Assembly: GCA_905178155.1 (NCBI GenBank)
Contig: CAJINV010000003.1
Span: forward strand, 11,582,733 to 11,646,732
Length of the DNA: 64,000 nt
DNA from: Amoebophrya sp. A120
Lineage: Eukaryota; Sar; Dinophyceae; Syndiniales; Amoebophryaceae
Direction: 5' to 3'
Made by a program: the position numbers and the translations under genes. Under the pieces are notes generated by a model. It had not been told where the DNA came from and ran no database searches. It worked only from the letters and a program-made list of their open reading frames with translations. Shown here in pieces: positions 33,849 to 46,500 of the stretch (position 1 is its first letter; each line of letters begins with the position of its first letter).

Positions 33849-36800
33849 CTTGTGAACGTGAAGCTTTTAGGAATAAAATTCTCTGATTCTTTCCACCGAG
33901 TCGCGGAAATATTTCTTTGTTAGGGGGAGCAGATAATGAATAAAATTTGTTGTTGCGGTCTAACTCTATACCTTCTCTTCCAATTCGCCTAAAAAATATC
34001 GGAGCGAATAACAAGCGTGCTCATACTTCTACTAAGTCGATCGCCAGGATCGTTCCAAGAATGTCGTTTTGTGGTGTGGAAGATGAATAGCTTTTTCTTT
34101 CTAACATGTGATGGCGAAATAAACTGTTCCCCGCTGCAGCACTTGAAGAACGTCTTGCGGTGCGGAAAGATAAAGAACCATGAATACTCGGTCGACAACG
34201 CGTGCGTTGAAAGTGTTGGTAAAATAAATTACCACAAAAATTCGGCTGGAGGTTCAAATGTGTCGTTTTCCATGTATTTGTTCTTCTTTTGGAGGCCTAT
34301 CAAAATGTTTTTTCGCGAAGACTTCCGTTCGAGGAGTGACGTGCGTGAGAAATTTTTCAAATTAATTCATCGATCAGGCACCAAACATAACTCTAGAAAA
34401 TCATGATTGCAAGCTGCAATAATCGTGAATTATCCTCTCCTATGCGGAGATAGAAACGTGGAGATCTTCGCAGAATCGGCGTGAGTACTATAAGCTCCTT
34501 GACGCTGAACGGCCTTCATAATTTCCTGGTGGGCAACAAGGCTCTATTGTAGCTGCAGCCTTCTTGCATCTGCTCATGCTTCTGCTGGACGTAGATGCTG
34601 TGCATCTTCATCTTCAATCCACACTACTTCTTGATACATTCGCTTTTTATCCAATCGAGAAAAGAATCCAACACGCTTACTCGAATGAAGGAAGGAGCAA
34701 CAAGGCCATTTTTCTTTGCGCATCTTCGTGGACAAATAAAGAACACCTTCACATTTTCATCGCGAGCAAGTGGAACAAGAACCCTTCTGGATATCAGAGA
34801 TAAGAAAGACGCAAGGAGAACCGTGTAGGACAGGTTTTTCTGTTTTCAAACTTTCACAAGTGGCGACTTGACTGTCGTGACAACATCCATCTGAAGACAA
34901 TACCAATTTCATGGGAACTACATCAACTCTTTTCAATCTCGAGCTGTTCTTTTCTTCAGCACCACTGCAGTGGGGGGCTCGTTGTTTCAGGAGTTTCAAC
35001 AGAAGATATTGTAAAGTTGATGCTGTTTTGATTCATACTTGGGAGCGCAACTGCAACTCATAGAAGACAATGGAATGTTGAACAATTCTGACACCTTATT
35101 TTAATTATCTACTTAGTTCGTCTTTAATATTCGCCGGGGCAATAGAATTTTTCTGGAAAATGATCATACGGGTGAGATGACCAGTAGCATACGCAGCAGC
35201 AATCATAGTCAAATGGTCATAATACACGAAAATCGTGGGTAGCGACAAGAGCCGAGAAGTGTTGAGGATCTTGGATATTATTTTTACAGATGGTGCTGCA
35301 AGCATGCTCTCGAGTAAGTATATTTTGGTGAAGAAGCGAGGGTTGGGTTTTAGCGATTAAAGTTGATGCACGGCCGCGGCTTGCTCCGATAAGAGGCCAT
35401 CTTGAAGTAGGGATAATACTACAGAGCAGAGAAATAGGACTCAAACATTGAAAATCAACGTCAAGCGGTGGACGTCGAACGGGTAAAAGAAGACACTTAG
35501 ATCTCTTTTCAGGTACTTAGTGTTCGTTTTGATTGCTATATATTACTTAGAATTTTTTTGCACTCCCAGCCCACGGGAAAAGAATTAAGATCAACTCTGA
35601 GTGAAAACAGTACTGCACTGAAGAAGAAAATTGGTGTAAAGCAAAGATTCACGAGCGCCAGCGTACCATAACCATTTGTCTACTATAGCAGCTACTTTTA
35701 CTAAAAACTCCTGTCCGATAAAATGAGAATGACTGACGGGAAACTCGGCGTGTGGGGACAAGCGCTTCTTGTTGTCTCAGGGCGGCTGGAAACAAAACTT
35801 TAGTGCAACAAGAGTGTTTAATTACGCCCGGAAATCTTGAAACGCATGTCCGTGCTTCAAGAGGTTCTCTAGCAAGGTAGTTAGGCATCGTGCTGCTAGT
35901 TGTTGTTTTTGCACTATGACAACAAGGCGCAAGCAATTACCCTTGGGCTGCTTAGTCACTAGTCTGTGCCCGTTCCCGTCGACCTATTCTTGTCCTGCAG
36001 CGAAGAATTTCATCTCTGCGGGAGGTCGCTGGGCCACCACGTCTTTTTAGGCTCCTCAAGACTTGGTTGTTGTAAGCAAAATGCACTGACACAACCACCT
36101 GCCGATAGAAAGCAACTTGAACGCAATTCCACTGTGGGGGGCCTATTGTGCAATGGAGCTGGCTGATATTTTCAACACGACGGCGCAGCTCAGGCAGCTA
36201 CTAGTACTGTTTGCCCGCTTCATAGAGACTTGAGGTCGGCTTACATTTAAAAAAAGATGGAATCTACTGGAAAAACGGAAACATACTCGAAAAAACTGAT
36301 ACTCGAAGCTACTTTTTGTAAAAACTTTCTGCGCTTTCATATTTTGACCAGCTCACTGCTTCTCCTTCCTGAACTTGCTTCTTGTCAAGATTTACATATT
36401 TTGTCTTTGCGTCAGATAAAGTGGATGAGTTCCATTAAAATCCTTGATGCACTTAGAGAGCAAAGAACTTTATTACTTTTTAACAAGCAACTTTTCTATT
36501 CCAAAACTTCAACCTGCTACTTCTATTTTTTACTATGGAGCTCTTGATGTCATAATTCAGTATACAACATGTTACACGTATGCACGGTGTTGGTGGTGAC
36601 TCCCTGCTCCTTACACTTGTTGTACCGTCAAAGCAGCAGCTCTTTGAAACCTATTTTCTGTGTCTTTCGAAGTAAACTACAAATGTCCGAAACGAACCAT
36701 TGGGCCGGGGTTTCAACAAGACGCGTGATCTTTGATGGTTGCATATGAGAGCAGAAAGATGATTCCCGACCTTCAAATTTTAATTTCATTAGCGGCACTC

Positions 36801-37134
36801 ATCAATTCAGACAATAACTTAATTAATCGATTAGCTGAAAAAAACCGGCCCATTAAGCATCTTCTACCATGCAGCTGCCCGGTTTTCAAAATTTATCTCA
36901 GCTTCGATTTTCAAAATTTTTTATCTCCTGTATCAAAAACGCTGTATCGGCCTCTCTGTCTTGCACCCGTGCTCTCATACGCTTACGCCCGGAAGAGGAA
37001 CCAGAAAAGAATAAATTGTTCTTTCGAGCAAATAGCATTTCATCTCGTGTTCTTCTTAATATACTTTCCCCCACAGCAACGCAGTCAACAGTGCGAAAAG
37101 TAGTAGAAACTATGACGACCCTTCTCTTCCTCAT
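33849..37134. other. AT-rich intergenic region, no gene recognised
   Basis: This long AT-rich interval has many short frames on both strands, none with a domain or a convincing splice chain. No introner ends or tandem arrays were seen. It is the longest stretch in the window with no supported feature. Confidence 0.45.
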
Positions 37135-37582
37135 TCAGTAGTATCCTGTCGTTGCGGCGTGCCCGTAGGCGCCGGCAGCCGCGTAACCAGTCTGGTCGTA
37201 CGACATTGGGGCCGGCGGGTAGCCTACCGCGGCAGGGTTATACTGGTGGTGGTATCCGGCGTTCTGTGGTGGTAATTTTTTGCAACACGTCGATTGACAA
37301 CCTACGAAATAATTTCAAGCTTCCCTAATAAATACCAGTGGTGCGCTCGGATGGAGTACCTCACGTCAGATTGGTTTGCTACACGATCAGAGTTGTTTCA
37401 ATCCCGACTTGCTACACGAGGACACCCAAATAGAACGAAAAAATTGAAACAAACAGAAGGTTCAAGAGCGAGTCCAAAAATCAGTATGAAATGATACCAC
37501 ATCTCCGCCTTGCCAGCCGGTTTGATCCATCATGCCTGCGTTTCCACCCCCAGCATAAGCAGTTGGGTACGCGCCAGGGGCC
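37135..37582 (-). CDS. 3' exons of a Gly/Tyr/Ala-rich protein
   Basis: Two exons can be read. The first, 37501-37582, follows a poly-T/CAG acceptor and encodes APGAYPTAYAGGGNAGMMDQ and TGWQGGD. The last, 37135-37263, follows ACCACAG and encodes NAGYHHQYNPAAVGYPPAP, then a Tyr/Ala/Gly-rich tail ending ATTGYY and a stop. The two join in phase. Such GY-rich tails are common in hnRNP-like and KH-domain RNA-binding proteins, but no binding domain is visible. Upstream exons should lie to the right; a frame near 37800-37875 (METSYLEWWGKRINLREL) is a weak candidate. Confidence 0.55.
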
Positions 37583-40534
37583 CTGTTTTTTTTTTCAAAA
37601 ACTAGTTCAACATATTCCAATTAGATGAGGACGAGAAGAAGCAAAGCCACAGTCTTTGCTCTCAACGGAACGTGGCTGAAGAATGCAGCTACCGAGTTGC
37701 TGTAGAGTGGGATATGAGATTCTTGGCATGGCAAATGCACTTGTTCTTTCGCTTGGAAGATGCAACATTTCACATGACAAACATGCTCCGATTTCTTGGC
37801 TGTCTGATGTAGTTCTCGAAGGTTGATGCGCTTGCCCCACCACTCCAGATAACTTGTTTCCATGATCCGCAAGCCGCAACCGAAGGCAGAGGAAAATCAA
37901 AGAAGAAAAAGTTTATTTTGTACGCACACTATTATTTTTGGGCAACAGACCAATAAGATTTAAAAATTGCAAGTAAGTACAGAGTATGCTGAAGATACAC
38001 GTGCAGTGGAAAACGCGGTTTCCGAAAAAGAAAAACTCGCAGCAAGTAAGTGGTTACAGTTGCTTTCTTCTTAGCTTATCACCACACATGCAGAACCGAC
38101 CGGACATGCGCTTTTTACGCACGAAACACATTCACTAATTGTAAACACTAAGTACAACTGAGTTGAGGAAAAGTTCCTTCAAAATAAATGTATGGATGAA
38201 GAAAAAAAACGACAGGCACGAGCGACTACGAGGGGAAAAAAACAGGCCCTCAGGATATGGAGAGGTGAAATCAATGGCACATCTACCAGACTCGCGAGAT
38301 GAAGTCCTGTGGGTGCGGGCAAGAGTCGCATGATTTGCTAGTGAAGTCTATTAATTTCCCACGGCGCAAAAAGAATCTACTACATAGCGTTAAACTTCCA
38401 AAAGCAAAACGTTGCAGAGCGCATGATCCTGATCTTGGTGAAGAGTTATTTCACTTCGCCCTTGTTGCTTTTTTCTCGTATATAATTGTCCCGCTGAATA
38501 GATACTTCTGACTACTCGCACGCCGTTGAAATTACGATCTCCTTCTCCACTAGAAAAAAAGATCACAAGAAGTAAAGATATTACCCATGGTACCTCTACC
38601 TCTTCACGTCTACTGTCTACTGTCAAAAAATGGAAAAAGAAACTCCTCTTTTTCATGCATCTACGACTCTGACTGTCCTTCTTACTTGGAGCCTCTCCGC
38701 CTCTTCATGCACCAGACTGAGAAGCTACCTTCTAAAAAATGAAAATCATACAGTTCGCTCGCTTGAATTTCGTTTAGTAGTTCGTATAAAACAACAGTAG
38801 TTTTTTGCTAGCCCATTTGTACTACCTTGCTGTTCTAGAAGTTTAGATCTAACAATCGTAATCCTAGAGGCCTCTCTTGATCTCGGAGGCATCAATAAAC
38901 CTACTCTTTTTTGATAGCGCACGGCAAAAGCGGCCCGAGATTGGACGAGCCGAAGTCGTGTCGAGATACAGATGATCTGACCTCTTGCACGGTTCTACTT
39001 TTCGACTAAACCAATAAGTAGAGGCGATCTACTCATCAAGGTGCTCTTGATGAAGAAAGACCCAAGCGCTGCGTGAAGACAGCTTGCATCTCCTCTCGCC
39101 CCACCAGCTGCTTGAAACCTTGTGGTACTAGTTGTATCTATTTCATCGCCGCTTACAGTTCTCTTGCTGTGTACTAGCAGTGGTTTATCATTTTGCGAAA
39201 AAAGTGACAAATAGTGGGACTGCAAAAAAGTGCGAATGATCGCGCGACTGATGTGAAGATTTGATACAAGCATAGTGGTCCTACCTTGGGCACGGGCACC
39301 AGAAGCACGCTAGTAAGTACGACAAAACAATCCCAGGGCGGTGCACGCCTCGATGCCTGCCCTAGGTGAGACGTTTATCATACTTCTACGTGCTGTCAAC
39401 TCACCAAACAGAAACTGAGGAAAGTGATCTCCAAAATCAGCTTACACGTAGTTTCTGCCGTAGTTCTACTTTAATTTCGATTTCCGCTTTCTTGCAACAG
39501 ACATCATGCTATCATCATGCTATCCCGACGAAATGCCTTGGGCTCATAGAGGGAAACGCTAAATGGCACTATGTGATGAAAATGAATAAGAATAGCGTAG
39601 TTCTCCTGTAAAAATAATGTGGTGCTGCATCATACAATCCAAATAAGACTTTCAGATAAAAGTGAAGATCCACCTTCGACAAAAAGAAAGTTTTCATTCT
39701 GGTAAAAAAGCTACGAAAGTATTAAAACGCTTACGACGCTTCGCGGTCAGCGTCTGTCAGCGTACGAAACAAACTGTAAAAAAAAAATATTTGTACAATG
39801 AAATGCAGAAGGCCAAAAGAAATGCATATGAAAGCCATTTTTACCAAGCCCGTGTGAAGATGTTGAAAAGCCTCTGGACAAAAAACCTAAGGCAGGCCTC
39901 TCATGCTTCACCATCCGCATCGCGCGTCTTGGTGCAATAGCTTCTACTGTAAAAAAGTTTTGAAAATTTTGAAGAATTATTATATCGGGGCGTCAATAAT
40001 CTTCAAAATCGTCCTACATTCCGCTCTGTTATTCGAGAGTGAATAAACTCGTGGCGCTGAGGCAGTTGACGAGACTTGATTAGTTTTTCTTGTTTGGCGA
40101 TGCGTTTCCGTATTTACTTTACGTTTTTCCCTACTAGTACTATAAACTTGATCCGTAAAAAGTACTATACTATCCTCGATTTCCACTAACTATGAAACTG
40201 CACTATACTTGTTTCTCCTCCTGCTGTACTCGATCATATGCTGGCTCTTGACGTGTTGTGACTCGAAATACACTCTACTTCTACGCTTAGCACATGCCCT
40301 CTGTTCGACATCAACTTGAAGATAATGTCGCCGAGGACATAGCTGCAAGGCCTTGTACGAAAACTTCTCATAATAAATCCCTCTTGCCCACGACATCGAG
40401 GAGCGGCGCTCGTCAAGCAACACTTGGGAGGTGCTGCTAGAAGTGGTACGCGGCCGCTAGAGGCTCATAGAGTCTTCTAACCCGACTACCTATCATGCGA
40501 GCACTACTAGAAGCACTTACACTATAACTTAAAA
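37583..40534. other. AT-rich interval, mostly without recognised genes
   Basis: Apart from the weak exon candidate near 37800-37875 and the plus-strand frame at 39662-39940, nothing here can be supported. It includes the 3' flank of the muscleblind-type gene. Confidence 0.4.
39662..39940 (+). CDS. Doubtful plus-strand basic small protein
   Basis: A 92-codon frame is unusually rich in Lys and Arg (KATKVLKRLRRFAVSVCQR, KAKRNAYESHFYQARVKM) and looks helical. It is the only plus-strand frame I would not discard at once. It lies in AT-rich DNA where lysine codons arise by chance, and it runs against the otherwise uniform minus-strand gene order. No family is recognised. Confidence 0.2.
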   Translation: MKIHLRQKESFHSGKKATKVLKRLRRFAVSVCQRTKQTVKKKYLYNEMQKAKRNAYESHFYQARVKMLKSLWTKNLRQASHASPSASRVLVQ

Positions 40535-43500
40535 CTAATGCCGTGCTGCCACTGGACTGAGTGTCAAGCCCGGAGGAGGGAGCACGACCTTCTTTGCAGG
40601 GACGACCGGGGCCCTAGCTACCACTTGGTGTGTGGATGTCGTGCCGCAGTCGCTACTCTTAAGCTGTTCGTCGTGGGACTCGTGTGTCGTTGTTACATGA
40701 TTCGAATAATTGTCCACTTCACTACTGGTTCTCCTCGAGTCAGTATCTTTTTTCTCAAGCACACAGCCGGACACAGAAGGGATTACTGGTTCTGTCTCGG
40801 CGGTGGCCGTGTGCTTGGCAAAACTTCTCTTTCTTGCTCCGTTGTTATTTTCATCTACTACTACTTCTACACACTCTTTCCTATAATTTCCACCTACTGC
40901 ACAAGTAGAAGGTCGTCCTGCTACACAACTTTTGGTTTCGGACGTTTCGGAGAGGACTTTACTACAACTACTAATGTTGGTGTTCTTGTCGTCCTCCTGG
41001 GCGGTCGTGTTCTTGTTGACACCACCCACCTCCCCGCAGGACACCTGCTTCACAACATGATCTTCCGCAGGAGTGGTTGTTGTGACAAGAACTGCCGCAC
41101 TGTTGTAATCATCTTCCTGGCTAAAAAGCGCACGATCAACATCTTCGAGCGACCCGCGGCGATTTTTTACGTCCCCAACATCTTCGCACGACTCCCGTTC
41201 TTCGAGAAAACAACTGCCTCCCAGAGGAGTGGCCGCCACAGTGCTCTTGTCGCAGTCATTGAGAAGCAGCTGATCATGCTCACCGTCCGCGTTGATGTCC
41301 CTTTGCTGCTCTGGTGGGGACGAGTTGAAATTATTTTTATTTCCGACGAACAACTTCTTCTCGACGCTAGTAGAAGTACTACAACGACCTCGATAACTTT
41401 TATTGTCGTTCTCCTGCTTACAACTATTTTTCGTGACGACAATTTCGTCGAGCGCCTGCTGCAGATCCTGCAATTTCTTAGGGCAGGAGGCCGTTGTCAT
41501 GCTGTAGTTGTTGCTATTGTCAATCTTTCCACGACCCGGCGCAGCTACGTTTGGTGCCGTTGCGCAAGAACCACTCTGACTCGCCGATGCGCAGGAAACG
41601 AACCTTCCTCGGGCATCGACAACAAGGCTCCCGTCCTGCACGGCCGCGTGCTGAGCAGCGTTGAGAATCTCCTCGTACTCAGCAAATTCATCCGCTCTGT
41701 TTTCTTCTGAAAACGTTCGGTAGGGCCGAGACGCGAAGTCCAGGTAGTTGTTGCCAGCAGTGGAAGTAGAGCAGGTACTGTTCAATTGCATTTGCATGCC
41801 CCCGCCGGATTGATGAACTGGTGCTCCTGCACGACCCGGTTGCGAACTGGCGCTCATCAGGCTCATTCCCAGCTGGGCGAAGAGTTCCTGCTGTTCCTTG
41901 CTGTAGACATATTGTTCATCGGGTAGTTCCTCGTACAACATCGCGGTTGTTGATTTGATCTTCTCGCCAAAAACACCACCTCCAGCTCCATGATGTGCTG
42001 GTCCATGCGAATCTTCTATATCATTATACAACTGGTGCACAGTTGTAGAACTAGAAGACTCTATCGCGTCCTTGTATTGCGAAATAGAAGATTGTAACAC
42101 GTTGTTGTACTCCGCAGTAGAGGATTCGAGCTGATCCTGTGCGATTTGGCTGTAAATGCTCATCGCCTGCTCCTGAGTTATGACCGACACGGGCTGGTGG
42201 GGCGGCGCCGTGAAGGGCGGCGGCTTGTAGTTCTTGTGCGCCGGAGCAGTACTACAACTAGACGCGGTTCGATTCAACGCCGCGGGCTTTGGAGGCGGCG
42301 GCGGCACCTTGGAAGGAGGCGGAGGCGGCGGCGGGGGTATTGCGACCGCACGCGCGTGGTCATCGCGAGCGACGGATGCTGTTGTATCCACCATCGTGGC
42401 GTCGTGCGATGGATCATGCTGTTGCGTTGTACGTACCTGTTTACTAGTAGTACCCATCCTCTTCTTCATTTCATCTCCGTAGTACAGCAACTCCGTATCG
42501 ATACTTTTTGCAACATGTTGCGTCGCGGCCTTGGTCCAAACGTTCATCCTGCTTCCTTTTTTTACCTTCATGGTGTTCATATCGGAACCGGATTCAACAT
42601 GACCCCCAGATGCATAACCAGCTGGAGCAGGTCTAGAGCCACTGCCGGGGAAGAGCTGTGGACTAGTTATAGCAGGACCACCAGCTCCTACTCCGCTCAT
42701 CAGGTGGTCGAAGTGTAGTTGCGAAGGAATAGTGGCGTTGGTCGTCGTTCCGCTAGTTGTACTCCCGATGTTGTAAGAACAAGCCGGCGGCACTAGTGAA
42801 CCTCCCAAACTCAAATTCGAATTCGTGGCGGCCCGCGTTGACGCCGTGCTGTAGCTATAGCTCTTCGTGACTACTTGTTGTGCGCCGGCCTTGTTGCCCT
42901 TGCCCGCCGTCTGGAGGTGCTGCATCATAGTACTTGTTGTCGAAGCTGCTCCACCGCCGGCGGAGAAGGGGCCGCCCTGAGCATAAGTCGCTGCGACGCC
43001 GGAACCAGACCCGCTCTTCTTGTGCTTGACCGTAATGCTATGCTGCTGTTGCTGCTGGCGGTGCACGAGGTGTTGCGCGGCTAAGGCTTGTTGCTGCAGC
43101 TGCTGCAGCCGTGGGTCTGCGGCTTGGGCGGCGACCAACGCAGCAGCTTGCTGGTGCTGCATTTGTATTTGCTTCATCAAATCATTCGCCACCGCCGCTG
43201 CCGCCGCAGAGTTTGTTGAGGCGGTGGGAGGATGAACCATACCAGCAGGAGTAGAAACACCACCACGAGATGAACTACCCCGTGTCGTGGAAGAAGAAGA
43301 AGTCGGTTGATGATGTGCCGAGGACGTTTTAGAAGTGCTGTTGCCCTTCACGGATATTACACTGTGTGTCCCTTTCTGGTGCAGCACGGCTTGTTTCTTG
43401 TGTTTGTTCGTAATTCCACTGCTCCCGGCCGTGGCCCGGCTTCCAACCCGGTTGCGCCCTCCAGCGGACGATGAAACAAGGGAAAGGTCGACATCCTCCA

Positions 43501-46500
43501 AAGCGCTGCCCGACGAGGCAAGATTTGCATTTGTTCCATTTGCGTTTGCCCCTCTACTCCGAGCATTACTACTACCAGTCTTATTTGTGGGCACCAAGAC
43601 TGGCACCATCATGGCATTCAAGTATGCATGGTTACTAGCTAACATGTTTAAGTACTGAGTAGCCGCGGCTGCACCGTAGGCCGACGGATTCATGCCCAGA
43701 TGGTAACCGGGTGGCGGAGCGGCAGCCGCGGCGGCGTGGTAGTAGCCCGATTGGTCCAGGTTGGGGTCGGCTGAATGGTGGTGTTTAATAGCAGGCGAAT
43801 GTTTTTATTTTTGTATGCACGTTCGAGCTCAAATTCGGCAAAAATCCAGATTTCCATAATCCTATCCTGTTGCATGACAAGCATCACAAGCACACGATAA
43901 TGTCGTCAAATTGAGTAGAAGTAAGCAGGTGACTCCATCTCTATGTGCCATACAAGAACAGCTGCTGCATGTACTATGTAACAAAACAGTACCCAAAGTA
44001 CCTCCATACATTCCCGGGTTGGTTGCCACACTGGCCATGGTCGCGTACCCTGACATCGGCTGCCCAGGCACCGGGTACACACCGGACGGGTACTCCGAAA
44101 CCCCGGAAGGAGCGGCGGTCATCGGTGGGTACTGATTGTGGTGGCCTCCTCCAGCACCAGGCACCTGCAGCGGGGCGGGGGCCGGTGGCGGCAGCACGTT
44201 GGAGGTTGTGGAGGACGAAATCGAAGCGCGGGTCGTTTGATGATGCAGGTGTTGCTGGTGCTGGTGGTGTCCTCCGACTGAAGTACTACTGCCGTTCAAG
44301 TTGTACGCGTTAGAAATTGTACTCTCGTGCTGCATCTGCTGCTGCGCGTTCTGCACCTTGGTCTGCAAGATCGGCGGCTGCGGTGGGGGGAGCACGTTCG
44401 AAGTTGAGGTCGTTGTACGACTCGCAGGCTGTTGCTGGAGACCATGTTGACCTTGTTGTTGGGTGGAATTCGTCGTGCTATTCGTCAAAGAAGCTCCTCC
44501 TGCTCCACCATTCGCCGCGCCGCGGTTGCCGCCCCCTGGAATGGCCGTGGCAGTGCTCAAATCCGGACTCTGAAGGGTCGAGTTCGTCGAAATGGCATCG
44601 TGCTGCGGTTGCATAGGCTGCTGGAGGTGATGATCCACAGATGTCGTATTAACCGATGTAGTTGCACTGCTGGAGCTCGCGTTCAATGACTGGCTTTGGC
44701 TCTGGTGCAGCAGCTGCTGGTGTCCTCCCGCCGGCTGCACGCTCGTAGTTGTACCGTTCGGAGAGGTAGTGCTATTGCTATTCATCAACATCCCAGAAGT
44801 TCCAGCACCGCCACTAACTTGCAACCCCGGCGCGCCGCCGGCAGAGGACGACCCCGCCAAGCCGGGACTGTGCGTCGAGGCGGCGCCGTCGCTGATCTGC
44901 GTCTGCCCGGCGGGGCTAGGCACGGGCGGCACCGAGGTGCTGACGACCGAGGTTTTCGCGCGGTGATCGAACTGCGACTTCACGAACTCCCGGTTTTCCT
45001 GCAGCGCGCGTTTGTACGCCGGCAAATCGTCCGGCATGATGTGCGGGAACCGGCACTGCGGCACGTTGCAGCGGCCCCGGAGAAAGTGCCGGCAAACGTT
45101 CACGTCCTCGCCGTCAATGTCCGAAAACGGCACCACACCCTGCGGCTGCTGTTGCTGGCTCGGGTGCGGCACGGGCAGGGGCAGCGGGGACACGCGCGCC
45201 GGAGCCGGAGGCGGAACCGGGGGAACCGCGGCCTGGGAGGTGGAGGAGGAACTACTTCCCGGACCTGCTGGCGCGGGGACCACTGAGGGACCTCCTGCCG
45301 AGGGTGCTTCCCTGGTTTTTATGATTTTTGGGGGTCGTTTTTAATTAAAACATTTTGCAGCAAGACGAGTGTAAGTAGAGCTTCACTTTTAAACAAGGTT
45401 CTTGCTGCAATATTTTTGTGGAATTTTATAGAGCGGCTGCACGACTCGGCTTCTGTAGATTGGATGCGAAACGACTCGCATGACGATTACGAAGTTCCAG
45501 CCGGTGGAAACGACTCGCTTTGTTTTCCGCCAGTGATGTTGTCACTCCAATAATCAAATCTTCAATTACGTTGTACTGTACCTGCAGTAGGAGTAGTAAT
45601 CGTCTCGATCGGGCGAGGAGTCGATGAATCTGTCGTCCCGCTGATTCCGCGAAATTGGCTCCCGGTACGAATTGTTGGGATCGGTGTAGCAGTCTTCATA
45701 CCGGAAATCCGAGTGCAAGAAGCGGCACTGCGGCACGTTGCAGCGGTTCTGCAGCCAGTGGCGGCAAACCTGGACGAGTCATTTTTTTTTAACATCAAAA
45801 CGCATCACGATCGTGGGTAGTTGTACCTACTTGAAGAGGAGCATGCACCGGTCATACAGGAAGTACTTATCATGTGCGAACTGGAATTCATCTGCGTCAC
45901 AGAGATCTACGTCATTCCAGGAGAGTCATATAATTACCGTTTGCGAGTCCGGCCTGGACAGCGTCGGTCTTCCCACGTTTCCCCCTGCCCCCCAGGGCGC
46001 CGGCGCCGGGACCGGCGGCACCGGCGCGGGTGGGTTGTTCACCTTCGGGGGCGGCAAAACCCGTGGCGTCGGCGGACGCGGGTAGGACTGCGCCGTGGTG
46101 TATGCATTGCAAAAGCATCGCACTAGCCCAAGCACAAATTTTTGCATGACACAATTTCTTTCGATCGCAAAAGAATGAAACCCTAAATCCTAAAACCCTG
46201 ACCTCAGAGATGTGATACTAACACGATTAAGTAAAAAGCTAAACTTACAGCTATTACTTAATCAGCTAAAAACCCTTGCGGAATCTGTGGTACTAGAAGC
46301 AAGAATCGATATTTCTCATGATGCTGCTGCGTGATTGCAATTACAAGAACTACGGGTGCGATACTTTTGCAACGCGTATGGCGGGCTTGTTGTACATCTC
46401 CTCCAGTTCCGCTTGGCGCTGGACCTCCCGGGGATCCGGAACCTCCTCATGCAAAAACCGGCACTGAATCACGTTACAGCGGCCTTGACGCCTGGTTGTG

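Noticed and set aside
40538-41710. 390-codon plus-strand frame opposite the muscleblind-type gene
   Set aside because: It is antisense shadow of a Ser/Thr/Gly-rich coding exon, with Val/Leu/Cys-rich low-quality translation.
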